The translations under genes and the position numbers were made by a program. DNA of 64,000 nt from an uncultured Myxococcales bacterium. GTDB taxonomy: Bacteria > Myxococcota_A > Bradymonadia > UBA7976 > VGTA01. The DNA lies in assembly GCA_937146725.1 (NCBI GenBank), contig CAKZRU010000164.1:103133-167132 (forward strand), given 5' to 3'. Within the stretch, counting starts at the first letter, position 1, and every line of letters begins with the position of its first letter. The notes beneath the pieces are model-generated. The model was given only the letters and a program-made list of their open reading frames with translations, did no database searches and was not told the origin of the DNA. Below are positions 52,314 through 61,695 of this stretch, in pieces.

Positions 52314-54218
52314 TTAGAGAGTGTCCGGAGGGGTAACTCGTTTACAATGATCAATCTTCTCTTGAACCAAAGGATGGTCGATAATCCCAGGGTGAATATG
52401 AGATTCTTGCTCTTTCCTAAAGCGAGAACAGGGCATCTTTTGAGACTTAATCATAAAGGTTCCAAGAAGATTTACATTATTCATGAGATCATTAATCCCT
52501 GAATGCCCTTGAGATAAATGTGGTCCAATCGCTTCTCGAACAGCTTTGAGGCGTCCTTGACGATAATCTTTACTCGCACGCTCAAGAAGAAGACTAATCT
52601 TGCGTCTTGATTGTTCTTTTTGCATCAAAATCTCGGTCTCACTTGGAGAAGTCTTTTGATGAGAGTCTGAATCAAACAATGAAGTGCTAGCACTCTTTTT
52701 GTTTTGAGATTCCTTCATGATATCAATCTTCTCATTTTGAGCCGTTGAAGTATCACTTTGGGTCTGCTTAGGGCTAGACTCTGCCGTCTGTTGGGTGAAT
52801 CGATCTGAAGAAGATTGTTCTTGCATCCGTTTTGGCTGTAACCCAATAGAAATCGCAAAAACGATCGCCAAGGTTGTTCCTACTGCAATAATCATATGCT
52901 GAGGATTAAGCTCAATATGGCGATTAAAGTCATGCCACATTGACTTGAGCCACACATTCATACTTTTTGGAGAAACCCCCTTGACCTCAAAATCTTTTCT
53001 TGATGCCTGTGGCTCATCAATCACCAGCTCATTTTTTTTGTGACTTGACTCAAGTTTAGCATCGGCGGTAGCCCTTTGGACTTGCACATCATTGATAATC
53101 ACTGATACTGGTAATTGCTGAGATCGCTGTTGCTCACCTTCTTGAGACAGTTTTGAGTCAACAAGAGCGTTGTGAGTACCGGTTAAACGAGTAAAGTCAG
53201 CCATGGAAGGATTGATGGGTAAATCGATTGAGCTGCCTTGCTGAAGAAGATCTAAGTCACGGGCAGGATGCTGATTAAAGCGAATACGCTCACCTGTTGG
53301 AGTTAAAGCATTAAACTTGGTGGGTGACACTTGATCATACTCACGCTCGGCAACATGCTCAAGCGCTCGAATCAACTCTTCAACGCTCTGAAAACGATCA
53401 TCTGCATTTTTTGCTAAGCAACATTGAAGAAGATCTTCCAAAACTGTTGGGATGGGATAGGTGCTATGATCTGATACCAACGGAATGGGCGTGTAACAGT
53501 GGGCAGACATGACTTTTTGTTTACCGGTCGCTACATAAGGCAAACGGCCGGCAAGCATTTCAAAAAGTAATACACCCAATGAATAAATATCAGATCGAGT
53601 ATCAATATCTAAGCCACGGGCTTGTTCTGGTGACATGTAGTCGGGCGTTCCACATACCGTACCAGCAGCTGTATAGCGCTCACCTTCATGATGTAAGTTT
53701 TTAGCGATCCCAAAATCAAGAAGCTTCACATGATAGTGACGACGGCTCTTAGTGAGCGGACTCAGCATAATATTATCAGGCTTTAGGTCACGATGGATAA
53801 TCGATTTGGCGTGGGCTGCTGATAAACCTTGTGCAATCTGCATGGTGATATCAATGGCAAATAGAGGATGACATTGCCCGGTTCTACGTAAAAAAGTACC
53901 TAAGGTTTCACCTTTGACATACTCTAAAACCATGCGTAGTTCGCCATGCTGAGTTCGTTCAAAATCAAGTAATTTGACTACATTTGGATGATTGACTGAC
54001 GCATAGGTCAAGGCTTCTTGACAAAAGCGTTTAGAGGCGTTTTCACCCGCGGTTCGCGGATTAATTTTAAGGTATTTGATGGCTACCTCTTGTTGAAGAT
54101 CAACATGTTTGCCATAGACAACCTTACCCATTCCACCTTTACCAATCACATGACTTGTCAAATAACGACCAGCAACAAGCTCATGCTGTCCGTATTTTTT
54201 GGATGGCTTGGACGACAT
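52314..54218 (-). CDS. Transmembrane Ser/Thr protein kinase
   Basis: Hanks-type kinase at the N-terminus: GKGGMGKVVYG, EVAIKYLK, HRDLKPDNIML (about 145), KLLDFGIAKN and PDYMSPEQARG are all intact (about 15-290). A Ser/Gln-rich linker leads to one membrane helix (MIIAVGTTLAIVFAISIGL, about 441-460). The extracytoplasmic part is charged and probably helical, with LLERASKDYRQGRLKAVREAIGPH near its end and two Cys. AGAGGTG lies about eight bases upstream of the ATG. It diverges from pheS across 219 bases. The extracytoplasmic domain could sense an envelope signal, but it resembles no sensor I know. Confidence 0.92.
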   Translation of the reverse strand: MSSKPSKKYGQHELVAGRYLTSHVIGKGGMGKVVYGKHVDLQQEVAIKYLKINPRTAGENASKRFCQEALTYASVNHPNVVKLLDFERTQHGELRMVLEYVKGETLGTFLRRTGQCHPLFAIDITMQIAQGLSAAHAKSIIHRDLKPDNIMLSPLTKSRRHYHVKLLDFGIAKNLHHEGERYTAAGTVCGTPDYMSPEQARGLDIDTRSDIYSLGVLLFEMLAGRLPYVATGKQKVMSAHCYTPIPLVSDHSTYPIPTVLEDLLQCCLAKNADDRFQSVEELIRALEHVAEREYDQVSPTKFNALTPTGERIRFNQHPARDLDLLQQGSSIDLPINPSMADFTRLTGTHNALVDSKLSQEGEQQRSQQLPVSVIINDVQVQRATADAKLESSHKKNELVIDEPQASRKDFEVKGVSPKSMNVWLKSMWHDFNRHIELNPQHMIIAVGTTLAIVFAISIGLQPKRMQEQSSSDRFTQQTAESSPKQTQSDTSTAQNEKIDIMKESQNKKSASTSLFDSDSHQKTSPSETEILMQKEQSRRKISLLLERASKDYRQGRLKAVREAIGPHLSQGHSGINDLMNNVNLLGTFMIKSQKMPCSRFRKEQESHIHPGIIDHPLVQEKIDHCKRVTPPDTL

Positions 54219-54355
54219 AATAAATCACCTCTACACTTCAAAAGATCCAATGTAGGATAAAGTTATACACGATATTTTTTTAAGAGCAATAGCAATTATT
54301 AAAGACTTTTATAATTTATCAAACCAGAGATGCCTCTCTAAATTGCTTGATAAGC

Positions 54356-54384
54356 TTGACAGCCTAAGAGTCTGTCTTTATGAA
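54356..54384 (+). promoter_or_regulatory. Putative sigma-70-type promoter for pheST
   Basis: Perfect -35 TTGACA (54356-54361), a 17-base spacer, and TATGAA (54379-54384), which matches four of six -10 positions. It lies about 55 bases before the pheS ATG in the divergent intergenic region. It was found by eye, so the chance-match risk is real in AT-rich DNA. Confidence 0.45.
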
Positions 54385-54437
54385 GACGCAAACGGTCATT
54401 TTAGGATCAACTTTAGCAGTTAAAGGGCTTATTTTTT

Positions 54438-55487
54438 ATGTCTAGCTTACCCATTGATGAACTCATTGAGCTTAAACAGCTCGCTTTGAACGCGCTTGAA
54501 CAGGCACAAACGCTTGATGCATTGACTGAAGTTGAGCGTGAATATCTTGGCAAAAAGGGCTCAATCCGCAGTCAAATGCGCCGTTTAGGTAAACTTGACC
54601 CAAGCCAACGTCCTATTTTTGGTAAAACCGTTAATGAGGTTGCCCAAGAAGTAGAAAAGATTTTAGAAGCCTCTCGTAGCCAGCTTAAAGAAGCTGAAAG
54701 GGCCGAAGCGCTAAAGGCACCTCATTTTGATCCAACACTTCCTGGAATGAAAGCTCAAAGTGGTGCATTACACCCACTGACTTTGATCGATTGGCGTCTT
54801 GATGAGATCTTCCGTTCAATGGGCTTTTATGTGCTTGATTATCCTGAAGTTGATAGCGAATATTATAATTTTGAAGGCTTAAACATTCCAGCCGATCACC
54901 CGGCAAGAGATATGCAAGACACCTTTTGGCTCACCAACGGCAAGCTTTTGCGAACCCACACAAGTGCTGGCCAAGTTCGTACGATGCAAACCTTTAAACC
55001 ACCTTTTAAGGCTATTTTCCCCGGACGAGTTTTTCGCTACGAGTCTACCGACGCTTCCCATGATCATACCTTCCATCAGGTCGAAGGAATTTATATTGCT
55101 AAAGAAGTCTCGGTTGCTCACTTAATTTCTTCGATGAAAACACTTTTATCCGAAGTATTTGGTCGCGAAGTTAAAGTTAGATTACGTCCCGGCTATTTTC
55201 CCTTTGTTGAACCGGGCTTTGAATTAGATATTTCCTGCTTAGTATGTGGTGGCAGTGGCTGTTCTGTGTGCAAGCAAAGCGGATGGGTAGAGCTTTTGCC
55301 TTGTGGCCTCATACACCCCAATGTTTTGAGAGCCGGTGGCCTAGATCCAGATGAATGGCAGGGTTGGGCCTTTGGTTTAGGAATGTCACGCTTGGTGATG
55401 ATGCGCTATCAAATCGAAGACATCCGACATCTTTTAGGTGGGGATATTCGTTTTTGGTCACAGTTTACAGGTACAGGGCTCGAGTGA
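54438..55487 (+). CDS. pheS: Phenylalanyl-tRNA synthetase alpha subunit
   Basis: The catalytic subunit that charges tRNA-Phe. It has the N-terminal coiled-coil arm (LTEVEREYLGKKGSIRSQMR) that contacts tRNA. Class II motif 2 is in FRYESTDASHDHTFHQVEG and motif 3 in WAFGLGMSRLVMMRY. The four-Cys segment CLVCGGSGCSVCKQSGW is common in bacterial PheS. AAAGGG lies upstream of the ATG. pheT follows 37 bases later. Length 349 is normal. No attenuator-like leader peptide or T-box is visible. Confidence 0.97.
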   Translation: MSSLPIDELIELKQLALNALEQAQTLDALTEVEREYLGKKGSIRSQMRRLGKLDPSQRPIFGKTVNEVAQEVEKILEASRSQLKEAERAEALKAPHFDPTLPGMKAQSGALHPLTLIDWRLDEIFRSMGFYVLDYPEVDSEYYNFEGLNIPADHPARDMQDTFWLTNGKLLRTHTSAGQVRTMQTFKPPFKAIFPGRVFRYESTDASHDHTFHQVEGIYIAKEVSVAHLISSMKTLLSEVFGREVKVRLRPGYFPFVEPGFELDISCLVCGGSGCSVCKQSGWVELLPCGLIHPNVLRAGGLDPDEWQGWAFGLGMSRLVMMRYQIEDIRHLLGGDIRFWSQFTGTGLE

Positions 55488-55524
55488 GCCATTCTCCTAA
55501 CTCTTTAGATTAAAGGTAAATTAA

Positions 55525-57972
55525 ATGAAATTCTCACTCCAATGGCTCAATCGTTATGTTGATCTTAGCGATGTAAATGTACCAGAGTTAGCCGAGCGTT
55601 TTACTCTTTCAGTAGCCGAACTTGAGGGCTATGAAGAAGTAGGCTCTGAGCTTGATACTGTTGTTGTTGCTCGTATTGAATCCTGTGAGCAACATCCCGA
55701 TGCAGACCGCTTACAGGTTTGTCAAGTGAATGACGGTAGCGCTGACTTGAGAACGATTGTCTGCGGTGCCCCTAATGCTCGTCCCGGCTTAGTGACTGCC
55801 TTAGCCTTACCCGGTTCCAAGTTTAATGGTTTTAAAATTAAAGTCGCTAAGGTCAGAGGTGTGGAAAGCTGTGGTATGCTTTGTGCTCCTGATGAACTTG
55901 GCTTGGGGGAAGGTCATGATGGCATTTGGGAATTACCAAGCGACTTAACGCCTGGCACACCTTTGCATGAAATCATGCCGGTAAAGGACACGATCTTTGA
56001 GCTTGATAACAAGTCTATTACCCATCGCCCTGACCTATGGGGACACTATGGACTCGCTCGTGAAGTTGCTGGTTTACTTGGTAAAAAACTCCGGGAACTC
56101 GATACTGAGGTAAGTTTAGGCAAAGAAGACGCCCCCTTTATTGAGATAACCGATGAGGAAGCCTGCCCCCGCTACATGGCACTTAAGCTCAATAATGTAA
56201 ATGTAGCGCCATCACCACTGTGGATGCAAATACTACTATATCGCTGTGACACTCGAGCGATTAATAATCTTGTTGATGCCACCAACTTTGTCATGCTTGA
56301 ATTGGGTCAACCCTTGCATGCTTTTGATGCACGACAAATCCATGGTTCACACATCATTGTTAGACGTGCCCATCCAAAAGAAAAAGTGATCACGCTCGAT
56401 GGACAAGAAAGAAAACTTGTGGTCGATGACTTACTGATTTGTGACTCACATCGTCCGGTCGCTTTGGCCGGTGTGATGGGTCTACAAAATAGTGAAGTCG
56501 TTGATGACACACATTCCCTATTATTAGAAGCCGCAAACTTTATTCCTGAAGTTGTTCGTAGAACGGCGGTTAGACTGGGTCTAAGAACCGAAGCAAGTGC
56601 TCGTTTTGAGAAATCTTTGGACCCAAGCTTACCTAAGTTAGCCGCTTTACGCTTTGCTAAGCTCATTCAAGAAAGCTGTCCTGAAGCCGTGGTTTCTAGT
56701 CCCTTTGCTGATCACTGGTCAAAACAACCACAGCAAATTACGATCACTACCTCAGTTTCTTACATTAACAATCGCTTAGGTACAGATTTAGCGCCAGAAC
56801 GTGTTCGTGCCTATCTAAGCAGTGTGGAGTTTGAAGTAAAGGATCTTGATGGCGACAAAATGGAAGTCAAAGTTCCTTCATTTAGAGCCACTAAGGATGT
56901 GTCAATCCAAGAGGATCTTGTGGAAGAAGTTGGACGACTCTTTGGCTATGATAACATCATCCCAAGTCAACCCGTTGTCGAAATTGCCAAACCTTATCGT
57001 CATCCTATGCGTACCCTACAACGCAAAGCGAGAACCATTTTAAGCTCAACTCTTGGCTTTTATGAAACGCGTAATTACTCCTTTGATTCAGAGCCCTTAC
57101 TTGAGCGCATTGGACGTCCAACTAAAAACTACTTAGAACTTAAAAATCCCTTAAGCAGTGAGCAACGCTTTTTAAAAAGCTCTTTAATTCCAAATCTTTT
57201 AGCAGCGATCGAACGGTCTGTGGGACATTGTGATGCGCTTAAAGTCTATGAGATTGGTAGAGTTTTTGAGGACTTAAGTGCTGAAGAAAGCCAAGCTGAT
57301 CCCGAGCGCTTGCCACATCAGCCATTTATGCTCGCCGGAGCACTTTGGCGTAAACATAGCCCAAAGCTTTCTGCCAATAGCCTAGGTGCGAATTGGACGA
57401 ATAGTGATCAAGCTTACTTTGAGCTTAAAGGCTTTGCTGAATCTTTGGTGGATCAACTCAATACGCAAGTCAGCTTTAAGCTCAGTGATGGTGGGCAACC
57501 GGTTTGGATGCATCCCGCTCGCTGTGCCTTGGTTTTAAGTGCTCAAGGCGATAAGTTAGGATATTTAGGCGGTCTTCATCCCGATGTTATAGAAAACACC
57601 TCACTTGGCGAGTACTGTGCTTTCTTTGAGTGGAATCTTGAAGTTCTTGAAAGCTTAGGTTTGAGCTATGGTGGCTATTCCGAAATCCCTCGCTATCCTG
57701 CTATCTCTTACGATTTATCAGTGATTGTTCCCGAAACCGTAAGCTATGAGCAAATTAAAACCTTGGTACACCAAGCTCATAAAACTTGGGTCAAAAACGT
57801 GGATTGCGTAAGCATTTACCGTGGAGAGCCTATTCCAGAAGGTCAAAAGAGTGTCACCATTCAAATGCATCTACAAGACCCAAATGCAACCCTTGAAATG
57901 GAAAAGGTGAACAAGATGGTCGATCGCCTAGTGAAGCGCTTTAGCACTGAACTAGGAGGCTGGATTAGATAA
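55525..57972 (+). CDS. pheT: Phenylalanyl-tRNA synthetase beta subunit
   Basis: 815 residues with the full bacterial domain order. These are the EMAP/tRNA-binding domain (VVVARIESCEQHPDADRLQVC; IVCGAPNARPGLVTALALPG) and B3/4 (RAINNLVDATNFVMLELGQPLHAFDA). Then come B5 (IQEDLVEEVGRLFGYDNIIP), the catalytic-like domain (RSVGHCDALKVYEIGRVF) and the C-terminal FDX-ACB anticodon-binding domain (RYPAISYDLSVIVPE). Cotranscribed with pheS; AAAGGT precedes the ATG. Three bases separate its stop from the convergent giant lipoprotein gene, with no room for a separate terminator. Confidence 0.97.
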   Translation: MKFSLQWLNRYVDLSDVNVPELAERFTLSVAELEGYEEVGSELDTVVVARIESCEQHPDADRLQVCQVNDGSADLRTIVCGAPNARPGLVTALALPGSKFNGFKIKVAKVRGVESCGMLCAPDELGLGEGHDGIWELPSDLTPGTPLHEIMPVKDTIFELDNKSITHRPDLWGHYGLAREVAGLLGKKLRELDTEVSLGKEDAPFIEITDEEACPRYMALKLNNVNVAPSPLWMQILLYRCDTRAINNLVDATNFVMLELGQPLHAFDARQIHGSHIIVRRAHPKEKVITLDGQERKLVVDDLLICDSHRPVALAGVMGLQNSEVVDDTHSLLLEAANFIPEVVRRTAVRLGLRTEASARFEKSLDPSLPKLAALRFAKLIQESCPEAVVSSPFADHWSKQPQQITITTSVSYINNRLGTDLAPERVRAYLSSVEFEVKDLDGDKMEVKVPSFRATKDVSIQEDLVEEVGRLFGYDNIIPSQPVVEIAKPYRHPMRTLQRKARTILSSTLGFYETRNYSFDSEPLLERIGRPTKNYLELKNPLSSEQRFLKSSLIPNLLAAIERSVGHCDALKVYEIGRVFEDLSAEESQADPERLPHQPFMLAGALWRKHSPKLSANSLGANWTNSDQAYFELKGFAESLVDQLNTQVSFKLSDGGQPVWMHPARCALVLSAQGDKLGYLGGLHPDVIENTSLGEYCAFFEWNLEVLESLGLSYGGYSEIPRYPAISYDLSVIVPETVSYEQIKTLVHQAHKTWVKNVDCVSIYRGEPIPEGQKSVTIQMHLQDPNATLEMEKVNKMVDRLVKRFSTELGGWIR

Positions 57973-57975
57973 GTT

Positions 57976-60900
57976 TTAGAGCTCGATAAGATGACCGCTC
58001 TGAGCTTTTAAGCCACTGGCACCCGTACCGACTGTATTATTGCTTGAGTTCCCTCCGGTGCCACCGTCACCGGCGGTATCAATCTCACTCGCCAAACTAA
58101 AAATGTTTTGAGTTTGATAGCTTGTAGGCGCTTGGATCGCATTGTTGGTGCTTACCGCAATATCAAAGCTGACCCCACCATTACCACCAGCGCCTGCTCC
58201 CCCGTGTCCTCCTCGTCCTCCGGTCCCACCATCGCCAGCTTGGAAAGAGCAGATCGGATTGAGTACATCACCGGCTAAGCCACCACTGCCTCCACTGCCA
58301 CCGGCGCCACCACCACCACCATTACCACCACGGCCACCCACACCGCCAAAGCCACGCGTAATCGTATTTGAAACAAGGCTTGGCAGTTGACTTGATGAGG
58401 TGATATTTAGGCTAACATAGGTGACAAAGATCCCAAAGGAACCACCGCCCCCCGAGCCTCCCAAACCACCATTACCCGAGCAACCTCCATTACCGCCACT
58501 GCCTCCTGAAGCACCAAAGTCGCTTTGATTGGCTGACCACTCAACAACAATACCCGCTGCGGCGCCACCGCCACCGCCGCCACCACCAGGAATACCGGCT
58601 TCTCCGTCCGCGCCCGTTTCTGCAAGCCAATGTCCTAAGCGAGTTCGGCCTAGTGCTGTACCTCGATTTTGGCCACCCTGACCATCTCCTCCTGCATTAC
58701 CCGCATTTCCTGAGCGAGCATCCGGATTAGTATAGGCTGTACTATCATTGGTAATGGCACAAGTGTTGGGATTGTTTGACTGGAAATGTGTTGCACTTAA
58801 GCCACCAAAACCAGCACCGATACCCTCGCCTCCAGAGCCAGAAGTGTTAGGCTCCATAAAAACAGGGCAGCCGGAATAGCCACCTGCTCCACCACGAGTA
58901 CTTAAGCTTCCACACATTTGACTCGGTGCTTGACCTCCAATCACTCCCGAAAATCCATTACGCGGATCTCCCCCACAGTTCAAAGGGTGATCAATCGTAC
59001 GACTCACCTGTCCGGAAGCTCCCGCTAAACCATCCGCTCCATTTTCACCTGAGTGACCATCAAGTCCGCGCGCACCGTCACCCGCAATCACTCGATTATG
59101 ACTGATCACTAATGCTTGATTACAATCTCGTAAATAAATGCCATAAGCATTGCCTCCCGGTGCTGAGGAACTGCTATAAATTGTAAAGCCACTTAAGGTC
59201 GTGCTTGAGCGTATGCCAATGCCTTTTACTGCATAACTATGTGCCTCGGTTAAGGCAAGAGTTCTTGTATCGATTTGGCTCACATAAATGCTTGGATCAT
59301 GTGTCCAACTCACTCGATCATGGCCACCAATAATACTAATGCCATCAACAAGGTTAACAACCTCATTATACACACCCTCAGAGACCAAAATTCGAGTTTT
59401 GGCGGTCGCTTGCGCTCTGACTAAACCATGACTGATCGAAAAACAAGGCGTGGAAATTGAGCCACAGTTCCCTGCTAAAGAACCTCCATTTTCTTCTGGC
59501 GTTACATAAATCACGTTGGGATCTGCTCTCAGTTCACATCCATTGCCACTTCTTCCATCAGCATCAAGAAAGCCTTCCAAGCACTCAAAACCACAAGAGG
59601 GTCGACCTTGATCATTGTGACAAACAGCTTGTACACCAACACTTGAAGGCTCGGCTCCACCCCAAGCTTGGGTACAATCATTACCACAAGCGCCACAGTG
59701 TGCAACCGAAGTATATTCTTGGTTATCATCAAGAAAGTCCTCATCGGTCAAGCCATCACAGTCATCATCTAAATAATCACAGCGCTCTTGTGAAGCACCT
59801 TCGATTTGCTCGGCATTACATACAGCATTGCTTTGATCTCCTGTGCATGTCACTACACCCGCTCTTTGACAAACGCCTAAACCAAGCACACAACTCTGTC
59901 CTAAATTAGGCCAAGTTTCATCGGTGGAACCATCGCAGTCGTCATCGACTTGGTTGCACAGTTCGTCACTGGATTCACCGGCGACAACCGAACATACAAC
60001 ACCAGCCTGTGTATCATCACAAATGGTGAGTCCACGTCGTTCACATGCCCCTAAGCCCACCTGACAAGCTTGGTTCAATGTTGGAAAGTCTTCGTCAACT
60101 TTATTATCGCAATCATTGTCAACCCGATCACAAAGTTCCGGTTGTGCATTTTGAATGGCTTCTATTTCGCTTACATCACAAGCAACCGCAGTTCCATCAG
60201 CAGTACATGACATAAAGCCCGCCTGTTGACAAAAACCAACTCCAACAACGCAAATGTCATTAAGGCCATCAAAACCATTATCGATTTGCCCATCACAATC
60301 ATTATCAAGGCCATCACAGATTTCAAGTGTTGGCTGAGCTGCACTAACACTACAAACAACGGCTTCCCCAACATCACTACAACGGTTGATCCCCACTCGA
60401 CGACACAGTCCTTGACCGGCCTCACAGACTTCCCCGATACCGGTAAAGCCTTCATCGGTTTCTCCATCACAGTCGTTATCAAGGCCATCACAGATTTCAT
60501 CACTTGCCTCTGCTGGTACCACATTGCATAAGGTATTCTGACCATTTTCAGTACAGTCATAAATGCCAAAGCGCTGACAAACACCTTGCCCAACAGTGCA
60601 GAGTTCGCCTCGATTCGGAAAGCTTTCATCTGTTGAACCATCACAGTCATCATCAAGATAATTACATAGCTCTGCGACTGGTGTTTCTGCAGTACAGACC
60701 GGATCTAATTGTTCGGCTGTACAAATCATTCTACCAACACACATTTGAGTTTCAAGCTCACCTTGTGCTCCTATAATCTCAGCTTCATTCATACATGCTT
60801 CACCAAGCAGGGGCACATCATCGGTCAGACCATTACAATCATCATCAATTTGATTACATATTTCCGGCTGTGGTGCTTGTGCATCACAAGCGCTCCAACC

Positions 60901-61569
60901 TAAGGTTGAGTCACAGCGCTGTCGCCCATAACATGAGCCTAAATCATTGGACTGCTCACAAACACGCTGATTGCCTTCGGTATTTGCATTACAGCTACAA
61001 GAATATGTTTGCGGTACACACTGCCGATTTCCCAAAGAATCAAGCTCGGCGCATAAATAGCTACCTGGACAATCACTATCTTCCTCACAATCCTTACCGC
61101 ACACTGACTGACCATCAATGGAAATACATTGACCCGCTGGGCAGTCGCTATCACTAGCACAAGCCTTGCATAAGCGTGATTGAATCGGACTACATAAATA
61201 TTGAATATCTGGTCCTGTACCGGTGGAGGCAAGACAGCCCCATCCATCTGGACAGCTCGTACCTAAACAAGTCTCTGTACAGACCCCTTCTTCACCGGAA
61301 GTGATGCAATAGCCACTTGTACAATCACTGTGTGTGCTACAACTCTCACCAAAAGCTCGAAGGCTTCTTGATATATCCTGTCCGGCAGGATTTGGTTCTG
61401 CATCAAAGCCTTCAAACTGAGGTCTATACATGTCTTCGACACTTACAGAGATATCGATCGCGATATCATCTTCATCATCACAAGCAGTCAGATAGCCAAG
61501 GTTAGAACAAATAAAAGCATAAATTAGAAGTTTACATTGTAGCACTTGGTAAAAAGGTCTTTGTTTCAT
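57976..61569 (-). CDS. Giant lipoprotein with seven MopE-type repeats, right-handed helix-like region and glycine-rich C-terminus
   Basis: Signal peptide with LTAC lipobox (C30 region; LIYAFICSNLGYLTAC) followed by acidic residues, so a lipoprotein. Residues ~70-200 hold Cys-rich modules (CTSGYCITSGEEGVC). From ~225 to ~640 seven units of CDGLDNDCDGxxDE type, spaced about 55 residues, alternate with a GVCQRxGxxxC half, a putative metal-binding repeat. About 730-880 resembles a DUF1565/pectin-lyase-like beta-helix start (VIYVTPEENGGS; ILVSEGVYNEVVN). The last ~300 residues are Gly-rich (GGSGGNGGCSGNGGLGGSGG), like a PGRS region. Likely an adhesive or structural outer-surface protein. The coding sequence becomes markedly GC-richer over the glycine tract. 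Confidence 0.85.
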   Translation of the reverse strand: MKQRPFYQVLQCKLLIYAFICSNLGYLTACDDEDDIAIDISVSVEDMYRPQFEGFDAEPNPAGQDISRSLRAFGESCSTHSDCTSGYCITSGEEGVCTETCLGTSCPDGWGCLASTGTGPDIQYLCSPIQSRLCKACASDSDCPAGQCISIDGQSVCGKDCEEDSDCPGSYLCAELDSLGNRQCVPQTYSCSCNANTEGNQRVCEQSNDLGSCYGRQRCDSTLGWSACDAQAPQPEICNQIDDDCNGLTDDVPLLGEACMNEAEIIGAQGELETQMCVGRMICTAEQLDPVCTAETPVAELCNYLDDDCDGSTDESFPNRGELCTVGQGVCQRFGIYDCTENGQNTLCNVVPAEASDEICDGLDNDCDGETDEGFTGIGEVCEAGQGLCRRVGINRCSDVGEAVVCSVSAAQPTLEICDGLDNDCDGQIDNGFDGLNDICVVGVGFCQQAGFMSCTADGTAVACDVSEIEAIQNAQPELCDRVDNDCDNKVDEDFPTLNQACQVGLGACERRGLTICDDTQAGVVCSVVAGESSDELCNQVDDDCDGSTDETWPNLGQSCVLGLGVCQRAGVVTCTGDQSNAVCNAEQIEGASQERCDYLDDDCDGLTDEDFLDDNQEYTSVAHCGACGNDCTQAWGGAEPSSVGVQAVCHNDQGRPSCGFECLEGFLDADGRSGNGCELRADPNVIYVTPEENGGSLAGNCGSISTPCFSISHGLVRAQATAKTRILVSEGVYNEVVNLVDGISIIGGHDRVSWTHDPSIYVSQIDTRTLALTEAHSYAVKGIGIRSSTTLSGFTIYSSSSAPGGNAYGIYLRDCNQALVISHNRVIAGDGARGLDGHSGENGADGLAGASGQVSRTIDHPLNCGGDPRNGFSGVIGGQAPSQMCGSLSTRGGAGGYSGCPVFMEPNTSGSGGEGIGAGFGGLSATHFQSNNPNTCAITNDSTAYTNPDARSGNAGNAGGDGQGGQNRGTALGRTRLGHWLAETGADGEAGIPGGGGGGGGAAAGIVVEWSANQSDFGASGGSGGNGGCSGNGGLGGSGGGGSFGIFVTYVSLNITSSSQLPSLVSNTITRGFGGVGGRGGNGGGGGAGGSGGSGGLAGDVLNPICSFQAGDGGTGGRGGHGGAGAGGNGGVSFDIAVSTNNAIQAPTSYQTQNIFSLASEIDTAGDGGTGGNSSNNTVGTGASGLKAQSGHLIEL

Positions 61570-61695
61570 ATTATACGCCCAAAGAAGTGTTGATCTTAAG
61601 TTTAGAAATCTAAGTCATTTACGGTTAAGTTTAGCTGACTATAAAGGATTCATGATTTAAACTCTAGCAAGCTCATTCAAGAAGAGGATTATCTT

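Noticed and set aside
58142-58390. Plus-strand proline-rich ORF
   Set aside because: Antisense of the glycine-rich end of the giant lipoprotein; GGN/GGC codons read as Pro on the other strand.
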